64,000 nucleotides of DNA from Cristatella mucedo (GCA_009760855.2 WPIO01000039.1:2994501-3058500), one strand, 5' to 3'; numbered from the stretch's first letter, positions 1 to 11,903 are shown. Made by a program: numbers and translations. The notes: generated by a model from the sequence alone, not told the origin.

Positions 1-1200
1 AATTTTGTAGCGCCCTGCTGGCTTTGGCTGAATTTAGAGAGGAAGCGCTTAGGAGCAGGCCAGGAAGCTCGGAGACGAGCAGCGGCGATTCGGCCTTTAG
101 AATTGGTCCGATACTCGCGGAAGCTGCTGATAGATGTTGGCTGGCCTGTCAACCCCCGCCTTCCCTCTTCCCAAGAAAGAAGCGTCTGGAACCCATTCGC
201 CATTCAAGCTGGACGGAGGTGCCCTGCCAGTGGCCTGGGAACGGTAGTCATTCCTTTCCGTAATGGGCCAAGGTGTCCGGGCCCAATACCACTAAGCTCT
301 TGCCCCATTGTCTCAGCCAAGTATTTAAGAGTCGAGCGACGCTCGCTCTGGGTCTTTTGCCTCGTGTCTTTTGCCTCGTGTCTTTTGCCTCGTGTCTTTT
401 GCCTCGTGTCTTTTGTCTCTGGTCCGGCTCTGCGCCTCGACGCCGTCGGGCACTCGTTTCTCTAAAAGCGAGGGAGGAGGGCGGGCTGTCCGCCGACGAT
501 GGACGGAACAAGACGAGACAGCTCTAGGAGGATTCGGTGGAACCCCACCGAACACGGTCGTATCGCGCCCGAGCTGGCATTTTTTGTGTGTTCTTTCGTG
601 TTTTGTGTTTCTTTTGTGTCGTGTGTGTGCGCGCTAGCACGTGCTCTCGGCATAGGGATTTGCCGGCGCGAGCTAGGCGTAGTTGGCGTGTGTGGAGCTC
701 TAGTTCACCGGGTAGGGTTTAGGCTCCGGGTCGCGCTTCAGTGTGGAGAATTATTTCCTCCGCAGGAGTGCTTGAGTTGGCGTGTGTGGAGTATTCCGGT
801 CGCACTGGTGGAAACCGAGTTCTAGTTCACCGGGTAGGGTTTAGACTCCGGTTTTCCAATTCACGCCGCGGACTCACGACCCCCTTTAGTAACGGTAAGC
901 AGGTCAGCGCCAGAAACGCTCGTTTCGTGGCGGCCAGCTTATTGCGCGTAGGCGCGCACCGAACGGCATTAGGCGATAGGCTACGCCGCTAGGTAAGCGG
1001 CAGGTCAAGCTTACCCCGCCGAGCCTTCGGCGTTACAATTTCGCACGTGGCTTATGTTATTCTGCGCTCGAAAAGTAAGCAGCTGTTGCAGGTGTGCGCG
1101 TTTTCTAAAAAAAAAAGTGTAACAGCTTATTAAGCAGCCTCATTGGTATAGATGAGGAAGAGACAATACGCTGCCGCAGATTTATGGTTTAATGAATTTA
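1..1200. other. GC-rich region with short tandem and direct repeats, origin unclear
   Basis: Contains a TATA-like TATTTAAG at 322-329, then a 14-base tandem repeat (TCTTTTGCCTCGTG) from about 353 to 415. A short hairpin TTCGGTGG-AACC-CCACCGAA lies near 533-552. A direct duplication follows (AGTTGGCGTGTGTGGAG at about 680 and 776; CTAGTTCACCGGGTAGGGTT at about 701 and 823). The layout resembles an LTR or 5' UTR, but no element ends, primer site or gag/pol are visible. Confidence 0.3.
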
Positions 1201-2230
1201 TGTTTTATTGAGGGTTATGGTTTTATAGGTTTATGTTTTGATTGAGGGTGAATCACGGCCTGCAGAGAAGGGGCAGTGGGAACGCGGGCGCACGAGAGCA
1301 CGGTCACGTGAGCCGTCGCTCTGCGAGCCCAAAGACACGGCTGTTCTTGGACGTTCGGTGTTTCCGTACCGCCGCTTGCTTGCTGTCGGCGAGTACCGCA
1401 CCCGCGAGCTGGGTCCTGAAGAGCGAGCACCTTATTCCCCTGGGCTAATTGACAGCGGTTCCCTAGATGCTGTGCTCTCGTGCGTACTAGGTACTTATGG
1501 GCTATTGGCTGAAGCATTCGAATCAGCGATCGCTCGCCAGCCTTGCCAATAGCTGCGCTTAAGTCGCGACCCATGGAAACGGCAAATTCCCGTTCAAGTA
1601 GCCGGAAGCGATCTTGGAAGGGTGCCATTTTTTGCTCCGACTGCCCCTTAGCAGCAATACGCGCAGGCGCGCATTGCCGATCCTAATCTGGTATCGAGAG
1701 GTGCTAAAACCTAGCTGCGAGAGTTTTCGCTATGAGGGGTGCCGCGTGGATTCGCTTTGTACCCGCGCTAACAGAAGCGGCTCCGAAGTGCCGCCCACAA
1801 CCTGTGTGCGCACGACGCGATTCGAGTTGAATGCATTCTCGCACAAACAGTCAGAACGAGCGCAGAACAAGCGATACGATGCCGCGGCCACCGACGCCAC
1901 TCGCCGCGCTCGAGCCCGCAGTGCGCAGAGAATGACTGCGCAGAGACGCGCCGAGTCGGGAATTCGCACGGTTCGACCGCTATTCCTAGGTCTGTAAGCA
2001 TCCCCGCGAGCCGGCTGGTGTTGACAAAGCATTGTGCCCAGCGCTCGAGGCAGCGAGCTCTCTGCTGCAGCCTGTTTGCGCAGCTTGCTTTGTGGCCCGA
2101 GTGGGCAGCAGCTGGCCGCTTTCGGAATGCTCCTCAAGCCATTCTGCAAACAAGGCGAGCCTGATAGTGAATAAACAATACGTTGACGCGGTCAACGAGC
2201 GTCGGCTGGAAGATTGTTTATCCGTCCGCC
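1200..2230. other. No recognisable feature
   Basis: Moderately GC-rich unique-looking sequence. No coding exon, RNA gene or repeat family member was recognised on either strand. Confidence 0.5.
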
Positions 2231-2452
2231 CAGAGGAGTAGGAGGAGGAGTAGGAGGAGCAGTAGGAGGAGTAGGAGGAGGAGGAGGAGGAGGAGGAGGA
2301 GGTGGTGGTGAAGGAGGAGGAGGAGGAGGAGGAGGAGGAGGTGAAGGAGGAGAAGGAGGAGGAGGAGGAGGAGGAGGAGGAGGTGAAGGGCGAGTAGGAG
2401 GAGGAGGTGAAGGACGAGTAGGAGGAGGAGGTAAAGGACGAGGAGGATGATC
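2231..2452 (+). repeat. Purine-rich GGA/GGT minisatellite
   Basis: About 220 bases almost purely purine on the plus strand, built from GGAGGA, GGAGGT and GGAGTA units. Strand-asymmetric and triplex/G-quadruplex-prone. The glycine- or leucine-rich frames here are composition artefacts. Confidence 0.9.
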
Positions 2453-2653
2453 TTCATCCGGAGGGGCAAGACGCGCACGTTTGTCTCAGTAGGGAGTAAA
2501 AGTCACAAGAAAAGAAAAATTATAGCGCACAATACGAGTTTTCATTCGACGCGAACTCGGCGGTTGCTCATAAAGTGGAAGTAGGACGCGATTTCGTAGT
2601 TGGCGGCGGTCGTAGGAGTGGCTGCCCCACTATAAGGGGAGAGAGGAGAAAAC

Positions 2654-2681
2654 TCCGCCGCCGCCGCCGCCGCCGCCGCCC
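2654..2681 (+). repeat. (CCG)n trinucleotide run
   Basis: Nine or so CCG units in a GC-rich stretch. No flanking exon could be supported. The following 780 bases (to 3460) contain nothing recognisable. Confidence 0.85.
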
Positions 2682-3463
2682 CATCCGCTGCTCCGCCACT
2701 GCGTTCGCCGAAGCTTGCCCGTGGCAGCTTTTGTCCTTTTCCGGGTTCTGATCGTGAATTTCCTCGCTAGTCGCACGACTTCTAAAGCGTCAACCGGATG
2801 AACGCAACAGGCCGTTAGGTCCTTGGCAGCAACCGAGCCACTAAATATAAGCGGCAAGCCTTATCTTCTATGTTGGAAGTGATCGGATATTTCCACGGAA
2901 AGAAGTGCTGCACTTACAAGACATGCATGGACTACTACCTTTGAAGGCAGCCCCGGTCCGGGCCTCCGGAGCTGCTGGATGCTGGTGCGCGGCATACGAG
3001 CCGAGTTGCTTATCTGCCATTACCTTTATCGGAAGGCTCTACGGGTCAAATGCGTTACTGCAAGCGATTAAAATGGCGCCCGAGCGCGGTGTCGTTACAG
3101 CTTACAGCAGGTTGCATGTATAGACACGAAGGTATCCTTATTACATGCCGTCAGCCCATGATTTACGACGGTTAGACTTACGGAAAATCGAAGTTGCGCG
3201 ACTCGGCAGCGGTGGCGAAAAAAATTAAAGAGTCAAAATTCTTCCGAGAAAAATTTCAAAAATCCGCGCGCGGTCAGTAGATTTGACAACTCCGCAAACA
3301 GTAGGGAGGAAACGATGTCCGATAGCGTCAGAACTGATCGTAGTAGAACGTATCGTACACCATTCTTGACTTACGAAAATTTGTCTGACGACAGGTTTTT
3401 CCGGTCTCTGTCTATTTCGTAAGTGGGGGCTGACTGTATTGGCGAACTTTTTAACGAAAGAGT

Positions 3464-3640
3464 AGCCGTGATGGCACACTAGGTAAGGCGGTTGCTTTCA
3501 TGACCTCGGTCCCGAGGTCGTGGGTTCGATTCCTGTGGTGGGCGATCCTTTATCGCCACTGCAAGCGTTGGTGAAAGCCGTCACGGCTCTTCTGTCGCTA
3601 TACAAAAGAGGCTGTTTAAGCAGCTGGGATTTTTTTTAGC
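3464..3640 (+). mobile_element. SINE-A copy (tRNA-derived)
   Basis: Starts AGCCGTGATGGCACACTAGG. It has an A-box-like GGTAAGGCGG region, a perfect B box (GGTTCGATTCC) and a body ending GAGGCTGTTTAAGCAGCT plus a T-rich tail. Matches the copies at 47725 and 52524 along its whole length. The region to 4238 after it holds only short CACCTGTTG-like repeats. Confidence 0.9.
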
Positions 3641-4238
3641 CGTTTCGCAGCCATAAGATCGCGGCCATAAGGTAAGTAAGGGTCATTTCTGGGTCAGTAT
3701 CGAAATGAACAATCCAAATCCTGCGGTTGCTGGTCGTACAACTGTTAGAGCAGGTTCCTCTAGGCTCCAGCTTCGCTGCCACATCAGTCCGGTGGATCGC
3801 TAGACTGTGGCTGACGTCACAGAGCGCCCTTCCTAGTCGGTCCGTGCGTGGCGCCCGGGGCCCGTGTTTCCGATCCGCTCACTCGCCCTCGACTAGACGT
3901 CGAAGCACACCTGTCGCTTCACCTTTTGTTTCACCTGCTGCCTCACCTGTTGCGCACCTGTTGTTTCGCACCTGAGCGATACTTGGTTCCACTGTGCCGA
4001 CTGCGCGGCGGACCCCGGCTCGAACGTTGGTCGCCGCTTCGAGCTTTCCCCTCCTGACTTGACTTTGCCGTTTCTTCTACCGCTCGCAGAGGCTCCGCGA
4101 AGTGCTCGCCGCCATTGCTTCACGGGCTCCGCGACAGATAAACTCAAATCTGCGAATGTGTAAAAGCCACAGTGCAAATGGCGATTTGGGAATGACCTGG
4201 TAGCAGTCGGGCATATACGGGCCAGTCGCGAGGATTTG

Positions 4239-4325
4239 AAATAATAATATAAATAATAATAATAATAATTGTATAGCGCCCTCAGAGAACTTAGTCTGTT
4301 TCTAAGCACTTTAAATATGCCATAA
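4239..4325 (-). mobile_element. LINE/SINE 3'-tail fragment
   Basis: Minus-strand copy of the shared tail: AGTGCTTAGAAA...CTCTGAGGGCGCTATACAA followed by (ATT)n. Confidence 0.75.
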
Positions 4326-4639
4326 ATGAAGCGTGATCGATTGGTTAATGGTAAAGGATATATCATCAGCGGTGGTGCACCGCAGAGGAGGGCACAAGTC
4401 CCTCGGGCGCTGGATTAGGGGCTCTGTATCGAGGGGGAGGAAGCCCAAATATGCTATTAATACTAGGTGATGGGGCGCCATCTGTGTAGTTTTTCTCGGG
4501 GCGCACAATATCCTTGGAACGCCACTGATCCTCGGATAATCTGACAGGAAATCAGCCTCAGAAGTGGGTCCAATCTGTATGACCTTTTCACGACGAGGTT
4601 ATGTTAATTCCGGAATAGAAAAAACCGGTACCGTAGGAA

Positions 4640-4712
4640 ATAATAATACATTTGGATAGCACCCTCAGAGAGCGTTGTCTCTTACTAGGCATTTTAAGAA
4701 TTCGCGCTTATT
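4640..4712 (-). mobile_element. LINE/SINE 3'-tail fragment
   Basis: Second decayed minus-strand copy of the same tail (CCTCAGAGAGCGTTGTCTCT with ATT-rich end). Confidence 0.65.
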
Positions 4713-4888
4713 TGCAGTTACGTGCATTTATTTGTCATGGCGTCATGACCAGCGAACCTGCTGGTGGCTCCGCGACACCTTTTGTCATTGCTAACCACCC
4801 AGCAGTTTTAACATATGACCCGACGCTCGCTTCATTTTCGCGAACAGCCGTCGACTTATGTTACTCAGCGGGCTGCCATTTCCTCTTA

Positions 4889-4955
4889 ATGATAATAATA
4901 CATTTGATATAGCGCCCTCGAAGAGCTCAATTTCTTTTTAAGCACTTTAAATTTA
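4889..4955 (-). mobile_element. LINE/SINE 3'-tail fragment
   Basis: Third minus-strand tail copy within 700 bases (GCGCCCTCGAAGAGCTCAAT; ATT-rich end). Confidence 0.7.
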
Positions 4956-5053
4956 TCTCTCTTCGCTTCCAACTCGTTTGCGCCCGAGCGAGCGCTCTCT
5001 CGGGCTCTCAGGCCTTGCTCTGCGCCGCTTCGCTGCACTGGAGCTGCACGCGC

Positions 5054-5102
5054 GGGCCGCCGCCGCCGCCGCGCGCTTCGGCGGCGGCGGCGGCGGCGGC
5101 CC
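5054..5102. repeat. (CCG)n/(CGG)n perfect inverted repeat
   Basis: 19-bp perfect arms (GGGCCGCCGCCGCCGCCGC and its complement) around an 11-base loop, within a CpG-rich block. Predicted to form a very stable hairpin. Confidence 0.9.
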
Positions 5103-5632
5103 GCTGCTGCGAAAGCCACAGCATCGACTGGCGCGCGTGCGCAGCGAAGTCACAACTCGACTTTGTCCTGCTGCAAAACCCGAGACCGAGCCGAGTGGTC
5201 GCGCGTCGCTGCTCGCGCTACCACTCGCAAGCGCTCCGATCGGCCGCCCGAGGGTCTGCGTCGGGAGCCAGCCTCGTCGCTGCAGCCTCATCGTCGAACG
5301 CGCCGCACCTGCAAGACTGCGCCAGTTGCCTTGGCGGCGGCGGGGGGGGGGGGGGCAGTGCGCATGCGCGGGAAGGGACTGCGTACTGGCGATGGACGAT
5401 TGCGAGTAGCGGCGATCTTCGAAAGACCGATGCGCTAAAGACCTTAATGGAATCTCTGCAAGTCTTTCGGCGTGTGTAGCCCAGCGGCTCTTCAGCTTTG
5501 CTGAGGCACCCTGCGGTGCCCTCTGGCGTGTCGCGAGGTAGTCAACTGCAGAGCAGCGGCGTTCTGACGCACGCCGGAGTCGGAATCCCTTGGAGGCCAA
5601 CTCAGAAAGCAAGCTAGAGAGTTAGCCTTGAG

Positions 5633-5696
5633 TGTATGTGTGTGTGTGTGTGTGTGCCTGCGTGTGTACGTGCGTGCGGGCGTGTGCGTGTGCCAA
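5633..5696 (+). repeat. (GT)n microsatellite
   Basis: Imperfect GT/CGTGTG run. Confidence 0.9.
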
Positions 5697-5849
5697 CGTG
5701 GTTGCGGGCTTGTATGCGAAAGCGAGACTTGCTTGGACCGCGGTTCAACCTCAGCAGGATGCGACCTTCACTTTATAGTTGCTTGTCGTTTGCTGAGCTC
5801 AACTCGGCCATTCAGCAGCAGTCGACAGCTGCCCAGCAACTTTGTCTGC

Positions 5850-6038
5850 GATGCTGACCCTGTGCATGTCGCCCCTAACCATGTTATTCATGTTTATCAA
5901 GCACGATATTACTCACCATTCAGTTGCGCTTCCCTTTGCAGCAAATGTAAAGCGCCTAGAAAGAGATTGAGTTCTCTGAGGGCGCTTTAACAAGTGCATT
6001 ATTATTGTTATTATTACTTATTATTATTGTTATTATTG
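5850..6038 (+). mobile_element. SINE-C / LINE-end copy, 5' truncated
   Basis: Reads GATGCTGACCCTGTGCATGT...CAGCAAATGTAAAGCGCCTA...CTCTGAGGGCGCTTTAACAA with a (ATT)n tail. Same unit as the longer copy at 52977-53224. Confidence 0.85.
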
Positions 6039-6702
6039 TTCTCGCGAGCATCAGACAGAGCGCGCGCTCACGCGCTCGAAGAGTTGGCACACGCGCTCGA
6101 TCGTCGGACTGCCATGCTGCGCCGGTCGGCGCAACGGAGCAGCTTATATTACACGGCTCCTCTGCGGAGCTAGTCCTATAGCTGGCTGCCCCCGGAGTCG
6201 TCTCTCGACGTCGCAGCCTTCGCTCCCAGTCGTCGGCGACGCGTCAGGCCGAGGTTACGAAGCGGCGTCCGACCGCTGCTACCCACGCGCCGCCGCGCTA
6301 ATCGATGGGCGGCTCCCTCCTCTCGGGCGCGATCGGCTTAGTGCAATTTAATCCGCACCGGCGCTCATGACGGGCCCGCGAGCCTCGCCGCTCGTTCGCT
6401 GCGCATTCAGCGACCACAATGCGGCACAACCGCCGCGCTTCTCACTCGGTCGCTCGCGCCGAGCCGCCGTCGGGTCGCCGGACTGGCTGCTGACGCTCCG
6501 ACGGCGGGGCCTCGACGGCCTGCGTGTGGCAGCGCGCCCGCGCGGCCACACAACAGAGCACTCCGTGGATCGCCGTCGGCCGGCGCGTCGTGGAAGGGGC
6601 GAGTCTTGCGAGTTCCGAATTACGTTAGAGCCATCGCGGCTGCCGGATGCTGCTCGGCTCACGCCGTTCCATTTGAGGAGGCAAACAATTCCCAGGACTC
6701 GT

Positions 6703-6822
6703 CTGCTCTCTCCCTCTCTCTCCCCTACTCTCTCTCTCTCCCTCTCTCTCTCTCTATCTCTCTCCCTCTCTCTCCCCTACTCTCTCTCTCTCTCGCTCTC
6801 TCTCTCTCTCTCCTCTCTCCCT
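6703..6822 (+). repeat. (CT)n/(CTCTCC)n tract
   Basis: 120 bases of pure pyrimidine on the plus strand, about 320 bases upstream of the putative start codon at 7141. GAGA-type on the complementary strand. Confidence 0.9.
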
Positions 6823-7140
6823 CTCATAGCGATCTATATTTATCCGCTAGGGTCGCATTTAAACGGCGCGGCCAAAATATGCAACGGCACGCTCATTAGA
6901 AACAGAGGTCCATTAATCGATGCGCGCTGTCGAGCAAACAGAGGCGAGCGCGGCTGGCTGACTCGCCGCCGGCGCGCGTTTTCGCTCGCAGGCGGCGGCC
7001 GACGCATCGACGCTCGCTCGCTCGTGCGCGCGAGCGAGCGCTTGCAGAAGGAGAAGCGCGCTAGCGGAAAGGGAGAGGGCGAGGAGCGCGGTCGAGTGCC
7101 GACCGCCCACGGGAGATTCCGCCGCCGCCGCCGCCGCACC

Positions 7141-7725
7141 ATGGTCGGCGACGGCCCCGACGGAGGACAGACGACGGCGGCGGCGGTTAGGAGCGAGGTC
7201 GCGCCGGCTGCCGCGTGGACGACGGCGGCGGCGCTGAATCTCTTCCCGAGGCGACAGCGCCGCGCGGACAGGCGATCGACGGGCGTCGCGGAAGCGAGGC
7301 CGCCCTGGCGACACTTCGATCGCGGGATGACGCTGCCAACCATCGCCGTGTCGCAGCCGCCCGAACAGCTGACGACGTCGGCGCCGGCTGCGGCGGCGGC
7401 CTTCGTCGTCGCCAGCCGGCGCTCCGTTTCATTCGTGGCGGACAGAGGGCGGCGCGAGCCGACGCACTCGCTGGTGGCCATAAAGCGTGCGGGAGACCCC
7501 GCGCACTACTCCCTCCTCCTCCGCGCCAGGTGGGCGCGCAGTCCGCGACTCGCCGAGCAGACGCCGCCGCGGCCGCGTCCCGAGGATGCCGCTGCCGCGG
7601 CTGCTGCTGCGGCAGCGGCGGCGGCGGCGGGCGCGGCGCTCCATCGCGGCTTCTCCGGCGGCGAGGCGGGCCGCCGCGGGCAGGGAACGTACGACGACTA
7701 CGTGGCCGACCTTCTGGAGCGCAAG
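7141..7725 (+). CDS. Putative first coding exon, product not recognised
   Basis: ATG at 7141 in a near-ideal initiation context (GCCGCACCATGG). An open frame of exactly 195 codons runs to a strong splice donor (GCAAG/GTAAGC) at 7726, phase 0. Third codon positions are strongly G/C. The predicted protein is Arg/Pro/Ala-rich and disordered-looking, with RRSVSF (a possible kinase site), a 14-residue alanine run near residues 150-165, and an acidic-to-basic end TYDDYVADLLERK. It sits in a CpG island with a (CT)n tract 320 bases upstream. The frame is also open upstream of the ATG, as CpG islands often are. No downstream exon could be linked, and I do not recognise the family. Confidence 0.42.
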
Positions 7726-9095
7726 GTAAGCCACGTCATCAGCGAGTTCCGCGTGCCGTTCGCCCGGCGGCCGGCCGATCGGCTGCTGCTGCACTCGCCG
7801 AGGACGAAGAAGCTCGGCAGAGGCCGCGTGCTCGACGGCACCACGCAGTGCCTCGTGGAAATACGCCGCCAGCGGCAGACGTCGCCGAAGCCGCTGCCGC
7901 CGCCGCCGCCGCTTCGCGCCGCCGCCGCCGCTCTCCTCGGTTCGCGGTCGCTACTGGAGGTCGCTCGCGCCAGAGGCGCGCCGAGCGCCCGCGGGCGACG
8001 CTCTTATTCGGAGATCTGACAGCTCTAGGCCCACTGGTGCCTGCGGGATGGCGGCGGGGCGGGGGGGGGGGGGCAGTGGCTTCGCATTAGCCGAATCGGC
8101 CGGCTGTGCACGCGTCAATGCTAGTCGCACAATCGCTACGCCGAAGATCTCACGCTGCAGGCGAGAGCCGGGGGCGTGGTCCCTGGCGCTCGCCCGCGAA
8201 CGCTGCAGCGCCGGCGCACGAGGCTGCATGCATGCTTATCGCTATCCGTGAGCAAGAAACTTGGCAACTCGTCTCAAAAATCAGACGCGAAGGCAGCGCG
8301 ACCTAGTGCTCTAAGGTGAGATCCCGGACGTGCAGCAGCAGCAGCAGCGCGTCGCGAGCAGTACGCGTTACCTCGCGTTACAGCGCGGCGGGAGCGGCGA
8401 CGGTCTCCGCTGTCGCTCGAGGCTCGAGGCTTAGTCACTCGCGAGCCTCGCGTGCAAGAAGCAGCGGCTGTGAATGAGGAGGAGGAGGAGGACGAGGAGG
8501 ACAACCTGCAGACGCTTTTCAAAAGAGCGATTGGGCACGTAATGCCGTCCCTTCACCAGGCTCGGAGTGGGTACTCACTGAGAAAAAGCCGCGGCTTGAA
8601 TATTTGAACTCACTCGCTGGAACGAATGTTGAGGCAGGCAGACACGAGTCGCATGGATAGCCGAGAATGGCAGCAATAGTCTTTGGTCAGGGGCTATTTT
8701 GAAGTACCGTGTAACGACGAGCGAATGATGAGCCAATAGAAAATAGGGCGAAAGATATGCAGCGGCAGCAATCGCCCATAAAAAGCAGCGCTGCGAGACG
8801 GACATTATTGTCCTACACGTGCTCCTCAAGTCCCACCGTCATAGACCGGAAGAAGTACGCTGCTCACACTTCGCGATCCAGACCGCGGGTTCGAATTCGA
8901 AGCTAGCATCCGAAGCATTCCAGAGTCTGCGCTTCGCTCTGGTGCATGACTCGAATTCTGCGACGACTCGAACAATTGTGGTCTTAGTTCGCTCGTTTAA
9001 TACATCGCTCTAGAACCTAGAAACGCCAGAGTGTCGAAGAAGAAAAAAGCTAATGCTTTACGAGTCGAATTTTACTGCGCTTTTTAAGTTGTTAT
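7726..9095. other. Presumed intron/flank, no further exon recognised
   Basis: GC-rich to about 8500, with a G-run at 8057-8073 and a GAG-rich run at 8473-8503; ordinary sequence beyond. No acceptor/exon pair that continues the 7141 exon could be supported. Confidence 0.4.
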
Positions 9096-9233
9096 TCATT
9101 TATATAGCACCCCAGGAGAGCTTAATTTCTATTCAAGCGCTTCACATATACCTCGGGGCTCGAGCCCACGACCTCAGCCAGACCCTGACCTTGGTCCCCG
9201 GGGCGAGCACCTTAACCGCTGGACCAAACCAGT
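9096..9233 (-). mobile_element. SINE-B copy (tRNA-derived)
   Basis: On the minus strand it starts TGGTTTGGTCCAGCGGTTAAG (A-box-like) and has a B-box-like GGGCTCGAGCCCC. It ends with AAGCGCTTGAATAGAAATTAAG, then the L2-like tail. Confidence 0.9.
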
Positions 9234-9617
9234 GCTTAATGAACGTGCCTTGCGTTTGTCATCAAAATTGGCATGGGGAAGAAGCGGAATGACACCGCCA
9301 ATTCTCTGTTCGAAGTGGACTTCCATTAAGACTAGACTCGCTGTGCTAAGATCGTTAGCTCTGCAAGTCAGTCAGTCTATCTAATCTTAAAATTGGAGTA
9401 GTAGTCTTGTTTTTGGTGGAAAGAGTACATCTTTCAGAGCAGCTACGTACTGTAAAGCAAGCAGCTTTACTTAAGTCATTATTATGCAACCACCTTAAGA
9501 ATGCTGATGTACTTTACTGCAAGTTAAATTCGAGAGGTACTTGGTTACTCACAGAATAGTCACAGCAAGGTTTTATATCTATTTCGAAAGCCGAAGGGTA
9601 AGATATAACCTTCGCCT

Positions 9618-9620
<3 letters not shown>

Positions 9621-9709
<89 letters not shown>
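9621..9709. repeat. (TA)n microsatellite
   Basis: 89 bases of perfect TA. Confidence 0.95.
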
Positions 9710-9712
<3 letters not shown>

Positions 9713-11600
9713 CGCATTGCCGAACAGAATTTACTCTTGATACCTCAGATCCACCGCAAAAGCAAGCCGTTGACCAAGCCTAGTGCTTGTGCCTATTTGA
9801 GTTCTGGGCCATCGCTGTTGTCGCTCAGCTAAGGCCACTATTGCTTTTGCTTTGTGCGAGGTCATGAAATGCAATTCACCCCCATCAACTCTCGCGCGCC
9901 TCACTTGGCCGAGCCCGCTGTTTACTCAACGGAAACGTTTTCTTGCTTTACGTGTTCTCAGCGTAACATTCGTCACCTCTGTAGAGAAGAGAGATTGCAG
10001 GCAGTAGTCATATCTGTTGTACGGCTTATATTATGACAGTCACGGGTAATTCATATCTCTATTGCCCTTATTAAGTGACACGATCCATGTTGAAGGCACC
10101 TCAGCTCTCTGCCGCCCACGACCACATGGTCTCGAACCGAAGGGATTGCACTCTTGGAGATAGAAAAGATTAAAAACAGGCCGAGGTTTAGCGTCCGGAG
10201 GTCAATTAATCGATGGGAAACGCAGTGAAAGGGTACAATCAGCGTTTCCTTGCAGTAGTCATCGACTTCTCATGGCAGCGGGTCAGATTTTAGATAGCCT
10301 GCCTTTGATTGGCTAGAACGTGAACAAGTTCTAAGTAGTGGCGCTATGCAGGCAGTGCATGAACGAGGCAGTACTTGTCTCAGTTACCGTCGTTGTGTTA
10401 GTGTCTGTGACGGATTTTTAAAATTTGAACCAAAGGAAAAAACAGCTTCGACTTTAAAAGGCAAAGTCTTGCAGAATAGTTGCTATTGCGAGCAGTCAGT
10501 TGGGGCACTAATAACATGCAGCTGTTTGTCAGCCAGTTGAACGTCACTTAGATGAAGGTGAGCTACTTTCAACATTCATTAGCTCATGTTGATCTTTTGA
10601 CAGCATTGCCGGTCAAAGCGCCTCAGCACAAAGGGAAAGCACTCGTAAATGAATTGACAACAGCACACTCAAAGAGGAGGTTTAAATATGTAGGCCGAGA
10701 GAAACTTCAGATGAGAGCTACAAGATATGGCACCCATGCACTGCAAGATACTGTGACCTAAAAGGTAACGAGAAGGCAGCTGAATGTCTAGATGCTGATG
10801 TAGTAGTCCTTATCACGGTAGGTAGACTTGCTGCATATCCAAAGAGAATATTGACCGAATCCGATCAAAACTAGCCGAGGGTTATTTTTTGGTAGCTTTC
10901 CATGATCAGCCGCAAAGACTAACGGTAGGGACGAGACCACTACTGGAAGCGATTAGCCGATGAAAAACTCGGATGAATTCTAGACAAAAATTTCAGGATT
11001 CACTTTCAAATCATGCAGAAAGAACTGCATTATATGCTTACATGGGTCAAACGTCTCTCATACAGCGCCAAATTAAAGGATTAAAAATGCATATAGCATT
11101 AGCCATAGAATATTTATAACTTGACAATCTCAAAACGGACACACTGGTACATGACGCGATAGCCATACTACGTATATGTCTGGTCTAGGGGCCAAATACA
11201 AACTTGCTGCCTGATTGCCACATCAAGGGATTACCAGCGGGACAAAATAAATTAACTTGGTCTCAAAATGCAATGCATTTGAATGATGTCATGACGCCTG
11301 TCCAAAGGTTACTACTCCTGCCGAGAGGCAGGCCAAAAAGCCCTATACAACTAAGAGCCTTAAAGAGTGGAGCCCCTGAGTCTGCTCAATAGACAGCTGG
11401 TATTCAACGAATGTAGCACCGCAAGCTCATATCGTCGAGCCGACTTAGCAACGCCTGACGACGCGATCGCAATCTTCTGTACAATGATGCCAGCAGCTTA
11501 TGACTTAAGGCTGGACTGGTCTCAGCTTTCTCAGCCGGCGACGGTAGGCGGTAGCAAAAAGGAACTGCGCAACGAGCAGAACTCCGCGAGTTCGCTCGGC
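9710..11600. other. No recognisable feature
   Basis: About 1.9 kb of moderate GC sequence without a supported exon, RNA gene or family repeat. Confidence 0.45.
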
Positions 11601-11903
11601 GTCGTCGCTACATGTCGTCTCTCTTAACTGAAGCTGGGACGACTACTGCGATCGGTATCCATTCTTCGTCGTTATCCGGTTCTTCGCAGCCATCTGCAGC
11701 GCGTCCGTATTCGAGCGACCTGAATGCAGCGGAGAGTCAGAGCGACAGGCGACGGCCGCTGCGAGCGCCGCCGCAGCTCGCGCAAGTGGCTAAAGAAGAC
11801 CTCACTAGCGTCGTCGCCGCCGCCTCCGCCGAGCGACAGCTGTGGGTGCTGCGAACAGCACACCTCTGGCGGGGGGCTGCGGCGGCGGCGGCGGCAGCTG
11901 CAC

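Larger units (their letters stand above)
6040..8040. promoter_or_regulatory. CpG-rich island around the putative exon at 7141
   Basis: GC- and CpG-dense block including the (CT)n tract at 6703-6822, a possible TATA-like element (CTATATTTAT near 6833-6842) and the strong-context ATG at 7141. It looks like a promoter/5' region rather than repeat DNA. Large open frames on both strands here are largely a consequence of the base composition. Confidence 0.4.

Noticed and set aside
355-415. CRISPR-like repeat array
   Set aside because: The 14-mers are directly tandem without spacers, in animal DNA.
2214-2478. Gly-rich and Leu-rich frames
   Set aside because: Composition artefacts of the GGA tract.
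3490-3545. Possible tRNA genes at the SINE heads
   Set aside because: B boxes are good, but no complete cloverleaf is formed and each lies in a repeated SINE unit.
6367-7140. Upstream part of the 550-codon open frame
   Set aside because: The frame is open because of base composition and runs through the (CT)n tract; the strong initiation context is at 7141.
7726-8019. Continuation of that frame past the donor
   Set aside because: The GTAAGC donor is strong and the extension is Pro/Ala composition without homology; a read-through form cannot be excluded.
9514-9832. Tyr-Ile repeat frames
   Set aside because: Readings of the (TA)n array.
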